Origin: Pictodentalium vernedei
Taxonomy: Eukaryota; Mollusca; Scaphopoda; Dentaliida; Dentaliidae
Reading direction: 5' to 3'
Assembly (NCBI GenBank): GCA_031216915.1
Contig: CM062296.1
Span: forward strand, 146,741,340 to 146,805,339
Length of the DNA stretch: 64,000 nt
The translations under genes were made by a program, and so were the position numbers. Shown here piece by piece: positions 21,701-33,712 of this stretch (within the stretch, counting starts at the first letter, position 1; the number at the start of each line of letters is the position of its first letter). The notes under the pieces are model-generated. The model searched no databases, was not told the origin of the DNA, and saw nothing but the letters and a program-made list of their open reading frames with translations.

Positions 21701-24330
21701 GTTAAAAAAAAACGAAAGAGCTCATTGTACTTTCCATCCATAACTGCATTCAAAAATCAATGGGGAACAAATTTTATGTATATTTTGGTGTCCCGCTTTA
21801 TCCAATACCAGTTTTGGATGTCCAAATATGAGTTCCATCAGCCAAAATTCATATTCCTATTAATTTCATACTTTTCTGTACTCAGTTTCCCTGGGTAGGA
21901 TTGGGATAGTCTATTTTCCTTTGCATATCTGCGTTAAGTGTTATAGGAAAACAAATTTTCTGTGATAACTTTTTGGTGTCACACATAAACGAACACATGT
22001 TTTGACAGCATTATCCAGAAAAAAACCCTTTAATTTCCTTTAATTATAATGCATTCTATACTCATTTGTTCTGTCAAGCAAACCCAAACAACTTAATTTC
22101 CTATGAAAATGGCTATTAAAGTAACTAACTGCTTGCTGGAAAATGTTTTGCACATTTAGAGGAACGTTGCTGTTCACCATTTTGTCTCACATTTACCCCG
22201 TCAGGACACTGATTGCTATAAAACAGTATCATTTCAAAATGGCAAAATTGGCGTACTTTGGTTGCTACTTTCTACAAATTTGGAAAGGGTTAATTTCAAA
22301 CAGTGTGCTTTGCTGTGATTAGAGATGCTCACTGAACAAATCTTCTGTTGTAAGTTTTTCTCTATAGCTTCATAACTCAACATAATGTGGCTTTGGCCAC
22401 TTGAAGGGTAGTACAGTTTGAAATATAGCAATTTTCAGTGAATTTTGCAGGTATCTGTACTCATTTTTTCCAAACCGTAAAGTACATAGCTCATGTGCTT
22501 TCTATAACCGTGTTGAGCAGCTGTTAAGGATAACATTTTGAATTCTATCTTTTGGTGTCCCACTTTATCCAATATCTGTTTTGGCTGCATAGAAAGTAGT
22601 AGCTGTCACATAAACTTTAGTTTTCACTGAATTTTGCAGTTCTCTGCACTTATTTTTTCTGAAACAGAGAAGACATGGCTGGTTCTGCTTTGCATAATTA
22701 TATTCAACGGTTATTGAGGAGCATATTTCGAGTTATATGTTTTGGTGTCCCGCTTTATCTAAGATCTGTTTTGGTTGCATAAAAACTAATAGCATCACAA
22801 AAACGCTGATTTTCCCTGCATTTATTTTTTCTATACTAATTTTTCCAAAAGAGACTGACAGGTCAAAGGGTCCATAAATTGTGAGCACAATACGATACAC
22901 CACAATTACCACACAAATATTTCAATGTTAAGCCGCCACGACCACAAACGACGTGAATGCAGTGATTTTTGGTAAAATTGAATGCCTTCCAAATGTCATT
23001 TACTGTTACCATGAGCATCATATGACACATATTTTGATTTAAATAGGTGCAGTAATGACAGTAGGTAAACGTTACCAATAACCTTTTTTTCTGAGTGATT
23101 TAACCCCCTCCCCCCCCCCCCCCCTCCACACACACACACGCACATCCCATTATCCCAGTCACAAGAATGAGTATTGTCTAATTTGTATTACATGTATTTC
23201 AATATCTGAAACAGATATCTTGGAAATATTGTGAAATCGTCAGAGTGGGAAACATACCCTCTTTTGTTGGCATGTCCCACACATTCCCAAACAGACAGGA
23301 TGGTAAAGAATAAATTATTATTGGTATTTAAAGAAGAATAACAACAATGACATGATTATAGCATATTTCCTCAAAATTGGCCAACTTCAAGGGCAAATTT
23401 CTCTAACTGCAAGGTAGTTGCAACAATGTTTTTGATTTTGTTAGGTGCAACAATGATTGCAGAAGAAAGTTACTGCTTACTTTTTAACCTCATATTTAAC
23501 CCTCAAGCAGAATGAGAGCTGGAATAATAGTACCATTTGAAAATATCAAAATTAGCCAACTTTGTTGCTCTTTTCTATCATTTTGGAAACGGTTAATTTC
23601 AAATACTTTGCTTTGCTATATGCAGAGAGGCTTAATGGACAAATCCGCTGTGTAAGTTATGCTCTGGGTCTTAACCCAACATATGGTTTGGCCATGTAAA
23701 GAATAGAGCTGTCCAAACAAATTTGATTTTTAGTGAATTGTGCAAATTGCTGTACCCATTTGTCCGAAAATAAAATTGAAAGAGCTTATTGTGCTTACAT
23801 AACTGCAATCAAAAATTATTAGGGACCAAATATTGTTTTATATGTTTTGGTGTCCCGCTTTATCCAGCACCAGTTTTCTCCGTACAAATACGAATAACGT
23901 CAGACAAAATTCCTTTTCTGATTCATGTCTTACATTTCTGTACTCAGTTTCCCTGGGTAGGATTGGTACAGTCTATGTTTCTTTGCGTATCTGTATTATG
24001 TATTATAAGGAAACAAATTTTCGGTGATAAGTTTTGGTGTCACACATTATCAAACAGATGTTTTGACAGTATTATCCAGAAACAAACATTAATTTTCGTG
24101 AAATTTGCTGCATTCTACACTCATTTTTATGTGTCAATAAATAACTTGGCTTTGGCCACTTGAAGAATAGTATTACTTGAAATATTGCGATTTTCCGTCA
24201 TTTTTTTCAGTTTTCTGCACTCATTTTCTCCAGAACCAAAGTACATAGCTCAATGTGTTTTCTATACAATACAGTCTGCCATTCCACATTAAATCTCGGG
24301 TAAGCCCGTAATTTGTCCAACAAATTACAA
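18715..24330. repeat. AT-rich non-coding repeat array, copies 2-4
   Basis: The region consists of repeated, variably truncated copies of the 540-2750 family. Copies lie at about 18897-19960, 20270-20720, 20830-23170 (most complete, ending in the poly-C run at 23105-23125) and 23340-24330. Shared landmarks include CTGTACGATTTCAACCAA, TTAGAGCATAATATGATAC, AATTTCAAACACTTTGC and GGTGTCCCGCTTTATC. A short duplicated T-rich head (CCCAGTTTGGGAAAGACTCT, 18720 and 18795) precedes it. No conserved coding frame was found. Confidence 0.7.
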
Positions 24331-24337
24331 TTCTCTA

Positions 24338-24367
24338 GTTATTATTATTATTATTATTATTATTATT
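24338..24367. repeat. (TTA)n microsatellite
   Basis: Short run of TTA units at the edge of the AT-rich array. Confidence 0.9.
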
Positions 24368-24439
24368 GTTTGCGTACTGATGTTCTGTTAGTGTTATAGT
24401 TGTTTTAACAAGGGCTATGTATTCTGAATCACTCAAGAG

Positions 24440-24990
24440 ACTTAATTTCCAGAGTCGTTCCCCTCTTTTCTGGTCAATGAAGGCGAAAGGTGTGCTTACT
24501 TGAACTGGAGTGTGATCGAACCAATATCAAAGGAGTATATTTACCTTCTATGTTTAATTGGTTGTGCGCTAGAAGCCACTATCGGGGCTTTGACAAAATG
24601 AGGGTACCAGAGCAAAAGCCGACGTTACCTTTGCTCATGTTTCATATTCAGTCAAACACAAATATATTTGGTTTATATAAATTTGTTTAATTACAAATTA
24701 TCGAAGAGTGCCGGAGCAAATTTTGATGAACAATTTCAGACCACTAGAAATAATGTAGACCCCAACCTGTTCTTTGGAGATCCGAAGATAAAATGAAGCT
24801 GTATATTTCCAGGTTCCCCAATGTGTATCGACGTTGGTCAGCGATTTCCACTCTCCAAACATCATGTAAATCTAAATTTTCCATAAAGTGGGAGATTCGT
24901 TCATCAGATTTTGTATTATTTTTGTGTTTATATTTTATTGTGTCCATTTGATAGTTTCTAGAGACTTTACAGTCTTCGCCAATCATAATA
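24440..24990 (-). mobile_element. L1/Tx1-like LINE remnant: endonuclease joined to 3' region
   Basis: 24986-24744 encodes an endonuclease piece (ISHFMENLDLHDVWR, then QRRYTLG). The FM-NLDL-D-WR block and following aromatic residue are typical of L1/Tx1 endonucleases. Immediately downstream on the minus strand, 24720-24565 matches the LINE 3' sequence at 15060-15240 (GCCACTATC..GGGCTTT, CATAAATTTGTTT-like). RT is absent, so an internal deletion or recombination joined the two parts. Confidence 0.7.
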
Positions 24991-26059
24991 CACTTGGCTT
25001 CTCATTCGTTAATCCAACCACCACGAAAATACTGATAAGACGTTCTGTACTATTTTTGGTGATTTATTTTGGAGTTGTCTCTGCTGAGAGATGAAACAGC
25101 CAATTAAGCTGAATCACGCCAAAACTGAATAGCGGTGTTAATTACTTTATTGTTGGGATGCTAACCAAACACATATTCCTGAAAACCTCAGAGGAGATTA
25201 AAAAAACATCCTTTTTGTGAAATGTGAAATTAAAGCAGGAAGATAAACACTTAATTTGTATTTTCCTTTCAATTTACACAATTCAGTCTTTATTTGTTCT
25301 GAAATGAAGTACAGCTTGGTTTTACAATGACGGAAGATATAATAATTTCACGTTGAAGAATCCTTTGTAAGTCGTTTTTAATCGTTTTATAGGGGGTTCC
25401 CAAGGAAGAAGAGTGTTAAACTTCAAGTCAAAATTGAAGTTCCAAAAACATCACACTAGCAATTTAAATAATACCTCATGGAAAAGCATTTATCATGGAC
25501 TTCATGAATTTATGTACGGCTATTCCAAAAGTAATAATTACTTTTTTTAAAATGTAAACTTAATTATTTTATTTTCTCCATAGAGTCTGACAGTACAATA
25601 ATTTTGAGCTCGCATCACTCGGAGTTTCGCGCATGCTTACTTCCAGGGGTGAAAATAGTTGTTCCTGATAAGGGACAGGGCGTCTATTCTCACATTGAAA
25701 TAAGAAAGTATTTCCCTTACGAAGGTCAAATCGGGACCATATCCATGAGGTGTTAGTGTAATGCACGACAGATACTGGAAAGCGTACCCTTTCTGCTTAA
25801 CTACGCGAAAATGTTTAGTAAAATGTTGTTTTTACAAACTCTGTGCAATTTATCTATATGTTTTAATACACACGTATGCAAATACTATTCATGTGAACAG
25901 GGCATATCTTAACTTTATAATAAATAATTATCCAAATATTTAGGCAAAACATGTTGAAAATGGTAGATAAGAGGATGGACATTGAGTAAGAAAGTTCCGG
26001 TATGTTATACTTAACCGGTCAGTCTATTGTGAGTTGTGAGTAAGGTTTTCATCACCAGA

Positions 26060-26395
26060 GGATGGCGTAGTGTCCCATTGCTTTCAACATTCAGCTGGCT
26101 CCTTGTTGGGAACTTTAGACTTCAGATCGAAAGGTCGTAGGTTCGATCCAGTCCTCGCTATTTGCGCATTGCTCTTTGGCAGAATACTTAATCCCCGTAG
26201 CCCGAATGGACAGTTTTACGGTCGGGAAGCTGGATTACCTGAACCCCGAGAAGCGGTAAGAAATTATTAGGATCTCCAACGAACGATAATACACAAACTG
26301 TGTTGGCGTCGTTTGGTGGCATAATAATATTATGTACCATCGAAGTGCAGTACGCCCTAGCATAAAGGACCACAATGCTTCCACATAGTTCGGAT
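26060..26395. mobile_element. Composite SINE fragments
   Basis: 26065-26205 has a tRNA-like head on the plus strand (GATCGAAAGGTCGTAGGTTCGATC, i.e. a B-box-like GGTTCGATCC) and a body start resembling TTTGGCAGAATACTTAATCC. 26205-26370 has body and tail motifs in the opposite orientation (GACAGTTTTACGG, GTGCAGTACGCCCTA). The two halves face each other, so a second SINE seems to have inserted into the first. Both are strongly mutated. Confidence 0.55.
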
Positions 26396-26493
26396 TAACC
26401 CATTCAACACTGGTGCCCTTGATGGCATCATTTCAATTAATACTCTCAACGGTGAAATGGGCGAAACCACCCTGGTGTGTTGGGAGGTTCAGA

Positions 26494-26539
26494 AATAATT
26501 TAATCCAACAGCTTTATCGAGCTGTTGGATTAAATTATT
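26494..26539. repeat. Perfect 20-bp hairpin
   Basis: AATAATTTAATCCAACAGCT and its exact reverse complement are separated by 6 bases (TTATCG). It lies in a fold-back-like stretch of intron. A nearby smaller hairpin (ACCAATTTTT...AAAAATTGGT) lies at about 26590-26618. Confidence 0.85.
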
Positions 26540-27053
26540 ACCGAGCCTCGCTTCAAATTTTTCCTCTCTATATCGTCAGCTTGTCCACTACCAATTTTTT
26601 CTTCACGCAAAAATTGGTGTACACCGGGATGAAAAGTTTAAGAGTCTAGCAGAAGGACAAAACGTAGACGACGCAGATCTGGATAGAACTCATGTCAATT
26701 AAGACAACAGAGTGACGTCAAATTCATACTTTAAAGCCTTTGAATCCATAACTTCGAAATGTTCATTTGAACATTACTCGCTTTCATGGAAATGGTAACA
26801 AACAAGGATTTAGTGAAAAAAATCGACATGTTAAGTGCAACAAGACGCCATCTGCAATACTGAAGCATTATAGATGGCGGCTTGTTCCACTCAAGGTACA
26901 AAATGAACAGATGAATTTACAGAGTGTCCTGCGGCTTCGATAACCCGTGCGTGGACGCTATGTAGTTGCATTTTTCAAAGTTTGATGAAAAATGGGCATA
27001 AAAGGACACTGGAACGTGAAACACTCTCTCTTAATATTCTCGAATCTACTTAC

Positions 27054-27222
27054 CACCAGTAAGACAGTTGCGGTATAGACAGACATACCAAAAGTAGGTT
27101 TAGTTTTCTCCAGTCTCTCAAAAAATAGGCGATGAAGTTTAAAAAAAGTAGTCCAGTGGCAAACGCAAATGGACTCAACACACCAGCATGCACACGCTTT
27201 TGTGGTCCCACTAATTCTATTG
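27054..27222 (-). CDS. SLC22-like transporter, exon for segments 5-6
   Basis: A 169-bp exon on the minus strand. The acceptor GATTGCAG|CAATAG follows a T-rich tract and the donor is CTGGTG|GTAAGT. It encodes AIELVGPQKRVHAG (the E-x-V-G-P-x-x-R loop typical of SLC22), then FAFATGLLFLNFIAYFLRDW (segment 5) and LLLVCLSIPQLSYWW (segment 6). Phases agree on both sides: the previous exon ends in G of GCA (Ala) and the next begins after TGG TG|G. A 169-bp exon at this place matches my recollection of vertebrate SLC22 gene structure. No stop or frameshift is seen. Confidence 0.95.
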
Positions 27223-27284
27223 CTGCAATCAAAAACCAAACAAAGACATTTTTAATAATTTTGAAATAATCGGTAATGCCTTTT

Positions 27285-27700
27285 TATATTTAACACTTTA
27301 CCCTACGCAGACGATATCTAAATTTATGATTTTAGGTATATATTTTTTTAAATTAAAAAAAAAAACAAATAAAAAAAATCGTATCATGTGACCATTTATA
27401 GGAACGAGCTCGATGACCTCGTTCAGATGATATCATGAGAAAATAAAGAAGAGTTTCCGTTTGCTATTTTTAATAAACCAAAACAACAGACATCACCGGG
27501 AAATGGATGTTGTTTTCCATTATTGAAAGTTCCAAAAGGAGAATTGGCTTTTTATGACAAGGTAAACAGAACGACTTCTTCAAAGATGATCGGCTCCTAA
27601 GAATAGCTATCAGTTACCGAAAATTAACAAACCCATACGATACGACCCCATCATTGGAACGAACTCGACAAGCCCGTTCCACTGAGGTATCACCTGATAC
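27285..27700. repeat. Degraded relative of the TTAA MITE
   Basis: The left end TTTAACACTTTACCCTACGCAG resembles the CCCTTTACCTAAC...GCAGACGATA end of the intact copies. GGAACGAGCTCGATGACCTC (27401) and GGAACGAACTCGACAAGCCC (27658) resemble the hairpin centre GGAACGAGCTCG. The outer boundaries are not clear. It may be one long diverged copy or two pieces. Confidence 0.45.
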
Positions 27701-28706
27701 GGTTTTGTTAAAATTTTATGAACAAAACATTTGTTCAACTGTTCATTTTGTAAATAACGCCCACGATTCGTTAGGTCCGATTCGTTAGGTAAAACTTCGA
27801 GATTAAATCTTCTGTCAGATTCGTCACTGAACTTCATATTTTCTGGACACAGAGACAATCCAAGCGGTGTGGTCAATCCGTACTATACTCTGTGGCTTAA
27901 ATTAGTTTTCTGGGGTGACCTTATGTAACTGCCGCAACGTTTCACAGGAGTTTGGAAACGATGGGGGTCGATCCATTGAAACGGTAATACCGCATTATGA
28001 TTCCATTTAATTGTTTTAATGTATCTCTAGTGGGAAGAATGACTGCTTTGTTTTCTTTTCTATTAACGCTTTATCTGCTGCTGGCGGATATTCCGGTCCT
28101 GGAAAGCAAGTCTCTTGTCACTAGAATAAGTAACATTTGGACATTTCAGAAGTGTAGGGTGGCACTATGGCACCCAATGGGAATTTACTGTAGGATATTG
28201 TTTTCCTATAGTAATCTCCCTATACCCATCAACGTTGATGAAAAAGTCCCCCAAGTGCCTTTCTATAGTAAATTCCCATAGTCGTCCAGAGTACATACGG
28301 ACAAAAAATACCAGCAATGTTTCAGTTCATGAAGGGTCATTGGCTGGAACTTTGCTTGTACTTGCTATTCTTTGCAAAAAAATTGGAATTATTGTTTGTG
28401 TGGAATCTCCACTCCACGGATGATTTAGTGATAATTCACTCTCTACCTGCCGTATACGCTAACAAATGACAAATGAAAATACATTTTTGAAACAAAGTAT
28501 GCAATGGCAGATGGCAATGGCAGGTAAAGCGTTCCAAGTTCCATTCATCTAATGACAATTTCGTTTTGATAGAGTTAACCCATTACCCAACGAATCGGCC
28601 GCATCCGCCCGCGTAATATGCAAATTCAGTAGTTCAAAAAATATTATTTTTCAAAAACATTCAACAAACCCATATCAGGTGCCCCCTCGTTGATACCAAA
28701 AAAAAA

Positions 28707-29015
28707 AAATTTATAAAGATTAACATTAAATTTTAACAGAATATGACATGAACTGAAGTAGATTCAGCACTAAACTTGGAGCTTATTCAACGCAGTCGCC
28801 AAACATTTTGAAACAAAGGAGATATGAACAGTTGGCATATCGAACCAATTTTGATTCTGTATAGAACCAAAACTTGTTCGATATGCCAACTGTCCATATC
28901 TCCTTTGCTTAATAATGATTTGAGACAACCTCGTATAAGCTCTAAACTTACGGCTGAACCCCCCTCAATTTATGTTTAATTCTGTTAATATTTAATGTTA
29001 ATCTTTATAAATTTA
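28707..29015. repeat. Fold-back element with ~155-bp arms
   Basis: The left arm starts AATTTATAAAGATTAACATT and the right arm ends with its reverse complement. The centre is near 28862. The inner 60 bp (CAAAGGAGATATG-ACAGTTGG) is nearly perfect and the middle of the arms is more diverged. A TTAACCCATTACCC string at 28575 may mark a wider element. There is no coding potential. Confidence 0.8.
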
Positions 29016-29975
29016 TTTGATTTTAAATGAATACTGTTTAAACAGAACTGGTTCCATCTCAGGGACAAGATTAGAACCAGTTTTGGTTCTAAAGAGAACC
29101 TATGTTTTTTGCAGTGTAGCTTTCTTGCTCGTCGACATCTTCCCAGCAATCGATGACCAAAAGTCTGAGACGTACCAGCTTACAGACATTCAGTTAAATT
29201 TAGTGAGAGTTATACACTGTTATGGATTGTTTATTTACACACTCGGCGTTGACCTTTTTCGTAGACTACTATTTATGTGATATGATGTCCCTTTACTTGT
29301 AAAGTTTCGAACACATCATTTTGTGACCAGTTATAGATATTCTATTCAATAGACATATAATTCACATTGAAAACACCAAGATATTTGCATAATTAGTAGA
29401 AGTACGTGGCATAACCATAAAACTAGAGGTATCGTAAATCTTTATCTGTTATATAATTTGAGAGGGTCTATCCGAGGCCGTTCTATCCGCGTTATCGTCC
29501 AGCTAGAAATTCAATCTTTGATTATCTCCCTTGTTATGCAATGTAACTAGAAATGTTCGGGTCGCAAATGCGGGGATACCCGTCCTGGAACGGATTAGAC
29601 CACTGCAGTACGGCCATCGTGGACTGGTCACTTTACAGGGGTGGGCAATATTTTCGTGCACGAAATACTATTAGATTCCAGGCACAAATTATAGGAAAAA
29701 TCATCAAAAAATTATTTAGTGAAGCACTAAGTAAAATTAATTAAAATTTTACTGATAATGATTTTTATTACCAAGTAAAGGCACACGTGGACTACCCACG
29801 TGGCGGTGCGGATTACGCCCAGCCCACGGTAACTGCACTGAAGTTGATAATATAATGTGAACAAAACTGTCTAAAAATAGTGACGTCAAAAATAGTGATG
29901 TCAAAGATTCCATGAAATCAAGTTTCGCTTAAGAAAGCTTTCTAAAGTAAATTCCAAGAAAATAATTACTTATGA

Positions 29976-30084
29976 TATTTTTAAATTCAATCGAAGGGAA
30001 TATTTCGATTGATCGGAAAAGTGAACCATTCATGTTCACTTCATAGGCCAGCTGAAATATTTGATCCGATCGAATTTAAAAATA
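29976..30084. repeat. Imperfect inverted repeat
   Basis: TATTTTTAAATTCAATCG and CGATCGAATTTAAAAATA form the ends. A central AGTGAACCATTCATGTTCACTT hairpin closes the structure. It is MITE-like, with no proven duplication. Confidence 0.65.
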
Positions 30085-31172
30085 GACAATGTTTAAGGTT
30101 AAACTGGTTCCATCCATAACCAAACCGGACTCTTTTAGTTGACTGGTGGCTTGAGAGCGTGGTTTATGTCCCCCTACGATTGTACACCGGGGTAGGAGAA
30201 TATCAGAGATTCTTCATTAATAATCTGGAAGCAGTGAATCTCTGATTGCACAGCCGAGACAAATCAGGTTTACATTCCCCAATCGGATATTTTCGCGACG
30301 CTATCGAGATTCATTTGTCGAATTAGTCACACGAGTGTTGGGCTTGGCATAACGATAAATCCCTCTTCATCCCGGATATACGAACATGGTGTTGAGCATT
30401 ATCCGCGGCATAACATGTCGGTAGAATACCGTGTTCACTCCAACTGGTGCCAATGGTGCAATAAACTAACAAATTGGTATGGCACCAAAAACACGGCAGT
30501 TGGCACCACCAAAATTTGGCATCAAAAGTATAATTTAGTTAGGTCTCGACGGCTTTGTGGTTTATTATTTGAGGTCGTCCTTTTCGATAAAATCGGTGTC
30601 CGACTGTACATGCGAGACATAATTCACGCCTGTCAGGTAATCGATAAGTAACAGCAATAATCATGGCTCTTTGTTATGGGTGAACTGATTTAATAGCTTA
30701 TCCATTTAGTTTGATTCTTATCAAACCATTTCTTTGCTTCGTAACCTTTTCTTATCTTCTGTACCTCGTTTAATCTTTCTAGGATATAATACATTATTTG
30801 CTACTCATTGATTTGGAGTGAATGAAAAGTGAGTAAATAATGATCAATCATGAAATTATTTTGGAAACATCAATAATAGCCTTTCACGTTTTTGTCACCT
30901 GTATTCTTATCATTTGTGAGTTTTTTTGCAACTAAAATACTTCAGCCATGTAGTTAATACTAAATTAAAATATCTTTCTTTGAGTGCAATAGCATTGTAG
31001 ATGGCGCCGTGCTGTACCCAAAAGACGACACATTGTTAGATTGTTCTCATTTACAATCAGATTTTCCTTGGCACTAAGTTTGTCACCGAACAAAAACTCC
31101 ACTTCGCTCCAAAAGATTTCGGGCCTGTGTGAGCACTAGTGAAATAACAAGCAGATGAATGTATCATTTACT

Positions 31173-31298
31173 GTACACTCAAGAATCAGTTGGGTTGAAA
31201 ATTAACCCAAAACAACTGGGTTGAATGAATATGAACCCAAGTGGGTTCATATTCACTCAACCGAGTTGAATTGATACCAAACTGATTTTAGAGTGTAC
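31173..31298. repeat. Small fold-back MITE
   Basis: The ends GTACACTCAAGAATCAGTT and AACTGATTTTAGAGTGTAC are inverted repeats. The inside is a second inverted repeat of GGGTTGAATGAATATGAACC type around 31238. The 126-bp size and self-complementarity fit a MITE. It lies 60 bp from the donor of the 31358-31512 exon. Confidence 0.75.
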
Positions 31299-31357
31299 GG
31301 TGTCGCGTATTTTGCGCATTTTCAGCTCTTAAAACATAGCAGAAAATTTCAACTTAC

Positions 31358-31512
31358 CTAAAACCAAACCTATTGCGAAGCTGCCCGAGTTAAAAAATCC
31401 ATTGAAGAATCTCAGAATACTGTAACTTATGAAGTCTTGTGTCCATGTGAGTGATATTCCGGAGATCATTAAAGCCGTAATACATATACATATAATGATT
31501 TTCCTGCCATAC
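31358..31512 (-). CDS. SLC22-like transporter, exon for segments 3-4
   Basis: A 155-bp exon on the minus strand with acceptor TTTGTTTGCAG|GTATGG and donor GGTTTTAG|GTAAGT. It encodes YGRKIIICICITALMI (completing the MFS loop-2/3 motif that starts GSLADL in the previous exon, with segment 3) and FFNGFFNSGSFAIGLVL (segment 4). Splicing to the previous exon gives DLYGRK in frame, and to the next gives VLAIELVGP. The 155-bp length matches my recollection of the corresponding vertebrate SLC22 exon. The short SYSILRFF stretch joins segments 3 and 4. It is intact. Confidence 0.95.
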
Positions 31513-32352
31513 CTGCAAACAAACCTTTAATTTAGTATTCGTGTGCAGCTTCTTTCCCCTTACAATGGTGTCATATATCAGGTAAGTGGTGGGGGTGGGG
31601 TGGTTTTTCGAGGTGAAGGTTGAGAGAAGATTTTGAAATTGTTTACTCCTTAGCACGAGTGCTAAAATATGTGTCTCAATAATGTCACTGAAATACCGTC
31701 CACTCGGGGTCATCCATACGTGTTTATCAATATATATATAATGAACAGTGAGTAAATTTGTTGAATTTGGAGTTGGAGTTGACTCCCTTCAAAGCGGCGT
31801 TCGTTTCAATCAAAATTGTAAATGTACGCCACTCAAAAGGGATGCAACTCCTGGGTCTATATTCTGAAAAAAAAAACAAATCTGTTTCAAGTGTGGTGGA
31901 TTTTTGAGACGCAAGGCGTAAATCGAACTAAATGCGTCTGTATTAAGCTCAAACAGCACAGGAAACAAAACGTTTGACCTATCATTCGGCCTGCGAAAGA
32001 TCTTCTTAATGGAACATGCACAACAACAACAATATATACATGCATTTTGATATATATAATTCTTCAGTGGCCGTATGAGTCCCTGTGGGATATAAATAAA
32101 TGAAACTGTAACACTATTTAGGACATCAACTTTTTCTCCAAGCGAGTTTTCGGCTTGCCCATTATTCCCGTTATACGGTTATCTGTAAACACCAAGAAGT
32201 ACGTCGTTCATAAAATGCACTAAACGTACGTCAAAATCAAAGCGACGTACACAGCTGCGCTAAACTAAAAGTACGCAAAATGTGAAATTGATTGAATGAT
32301 TGGGCTTTTAATCAGGCCATGTAGATAAGGTCGTGCCCTCCCCCACCTTTCC

Positions 32353-32684
32353 TTATTCTCCAGTTAGACATAGTGGAAAACCCTGTAATACCTTCACTCT
32401 GATGTCATTCAGAGTGTGACCCGGTAAATTGAAATGATCGGCAGCCTGAAGTTCAAAGTCACTGGCGCGTGTGTTCTGTCGGTGGCCACTTATACGTTTA
32501 CACAATGTCTGTCCGGCGTCTCTTAGATATTGCTTTTGCGGACGTATTATGCACGTGATACACAATTCCTTCAGAAACGCTGACCCCTGAGGGTAAATGT
32601 TTGGACATTTTGGTGACAGGATATCATTGTTTATGAGGGCACAAGTTCCACGTCCACTCTTTCTGAACGCACATCTTGGTGCAC
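32353..32684 (-). pseudogene. Penelope GIY-YIG endonuclease fragment
   Basis: About 110 minus-strand codons are open. They start CAPRCAFRKSGRGTCALI and continue through LCITCIIRPQKQYLRDAGQT and KRISGHRQN to ADHFNLPGHTLNDI. The cysteine-rich start, the xYLxxxGQTLxxRxxxHR pattern and HFNLPGH-L-D match the endonuclease end of Penelope-like elements, including the intact copy 3 kb away. The first GIY motif is degraded (LCITC, and YLRDAG where YVGQ-type text is expected). No RT is attached; this is a 3' fragment of another, older copy. Confidence 0.8.
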
Positions 32685-33106
32685 AATATTCAATATTTGT
32701 AATTTGTGTAAGAGCAAAATAACTCCAACCAGGTTTCTTCTATGCTTCCATATGATGACTGTATATGTGAAGGAGTTTTGTACTGGAGTGAATAGAATTT
32801 GATAACGAGCTCTAGCGGTACAGGATCGCGATACAGGTTGATGGTCATCACCATTAGTCGGAAAGGAAACAAACGTCGAAACCACTACCACTGCTAAGTT
32901 GCGAGCGTCGATTTTTTCTCCTCTTTAGTGTCTTAATTGCACCCGTTATGTTCACCAGTATGCATTCATAATGGCTAGGAGCAGGTGCCATATACCCTAC
33001 CTAGATTAAATTAACGTTTGCTTCAGAAAAAATGAAATTGAAGATTTTCAAACCAATAAACCACCAAGAAGGCTTGACGGTGTTGATATAGTTTGCTCTT
33101 ACTATT

Positions 33107-33215
33107 GGAAACTGAGAACACACATACAGTACAGAAGTGAGAGAATTTCCGGTGAAGGACATGAAACTGAGAACACATATACAATACAGAAGTGAAAGAA
33201 TTTGTAGTGAAGGAA
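33107..33215. repeat. 55-bp tandem duplication
   Basis: GGAAACTGAGAACACACATA at 33107 and TGAAACTGAGAACACATATA at 33162 begin two copies that differ at several bases. Confidence 0.75.
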
Positions 33216-33712
33216 ATTTAACCTTTAGAAGATTGGATACTCAACTGGTAGCATCTTAAACCTTCCAACCTTCTATACATAAATATTCGTGTGAAGCAAA
33301 AGTTTGTGGCCCTTGAATGAACAACGCAATAAACATCCAAATGGACATGACGATCAGTGATAATTTGATCATACGGGCCTGCTGGGTTGTAGGATTAAAT
33401 TTTAACCAAACCTCCCCACAAATGCTAGACAGACTCGCACATGTCGATGTATAAGGTAGTATAAGGCATTGCCATTCAGAGCACCGGGGTTGAAATGGCT
33501 AAACAGTAAGGTCTACAACACGTCTAACGCATTGTATTAGTATAAAGGTTAAATAATATTGTTCATATATCCCGATACATTCCGTCTTCTGATTTGTCAT
33601 AATGCCTAGAACAAATAGCCACGGCAAAGGGAGCACCCAACATCCAAAGTATACGAAAGCGTGCAACATCCAGGATATAAGGACACGCAAAACATCGGGG
33701 TATATGGCTTAA

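Larger units (their letters stand above)
14305..27053 (-). other. Intron of the SLC22-like gene (12.7 kb)
   Basis: It is bounded by GTAAGT at 27053 and AG at 14305. It holds the L1/Tx1-like LINE remnants, two SINEs, a (TAA)n microsatellite, the AT-rich repeat array and a SINE composite. Nothing was recognised at 14305-15059, 24991-26059 or 26640-27053. Confidence 0.85.
27223..31357 (-). other. Intron of the SLC22-like gene (4.1 kb)
   Basis: It is bounded by GTAAGT at 31357 and CAG at 27223. It contains a degraded TTAA-MITE-like segment, the fold-backs at 28707-29015, 29976-30084 and 31173-31298, and otherwise unassigned sequence at about 27700-28706, 29016-29975 and 30085-31172. Confidence 0.88.
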
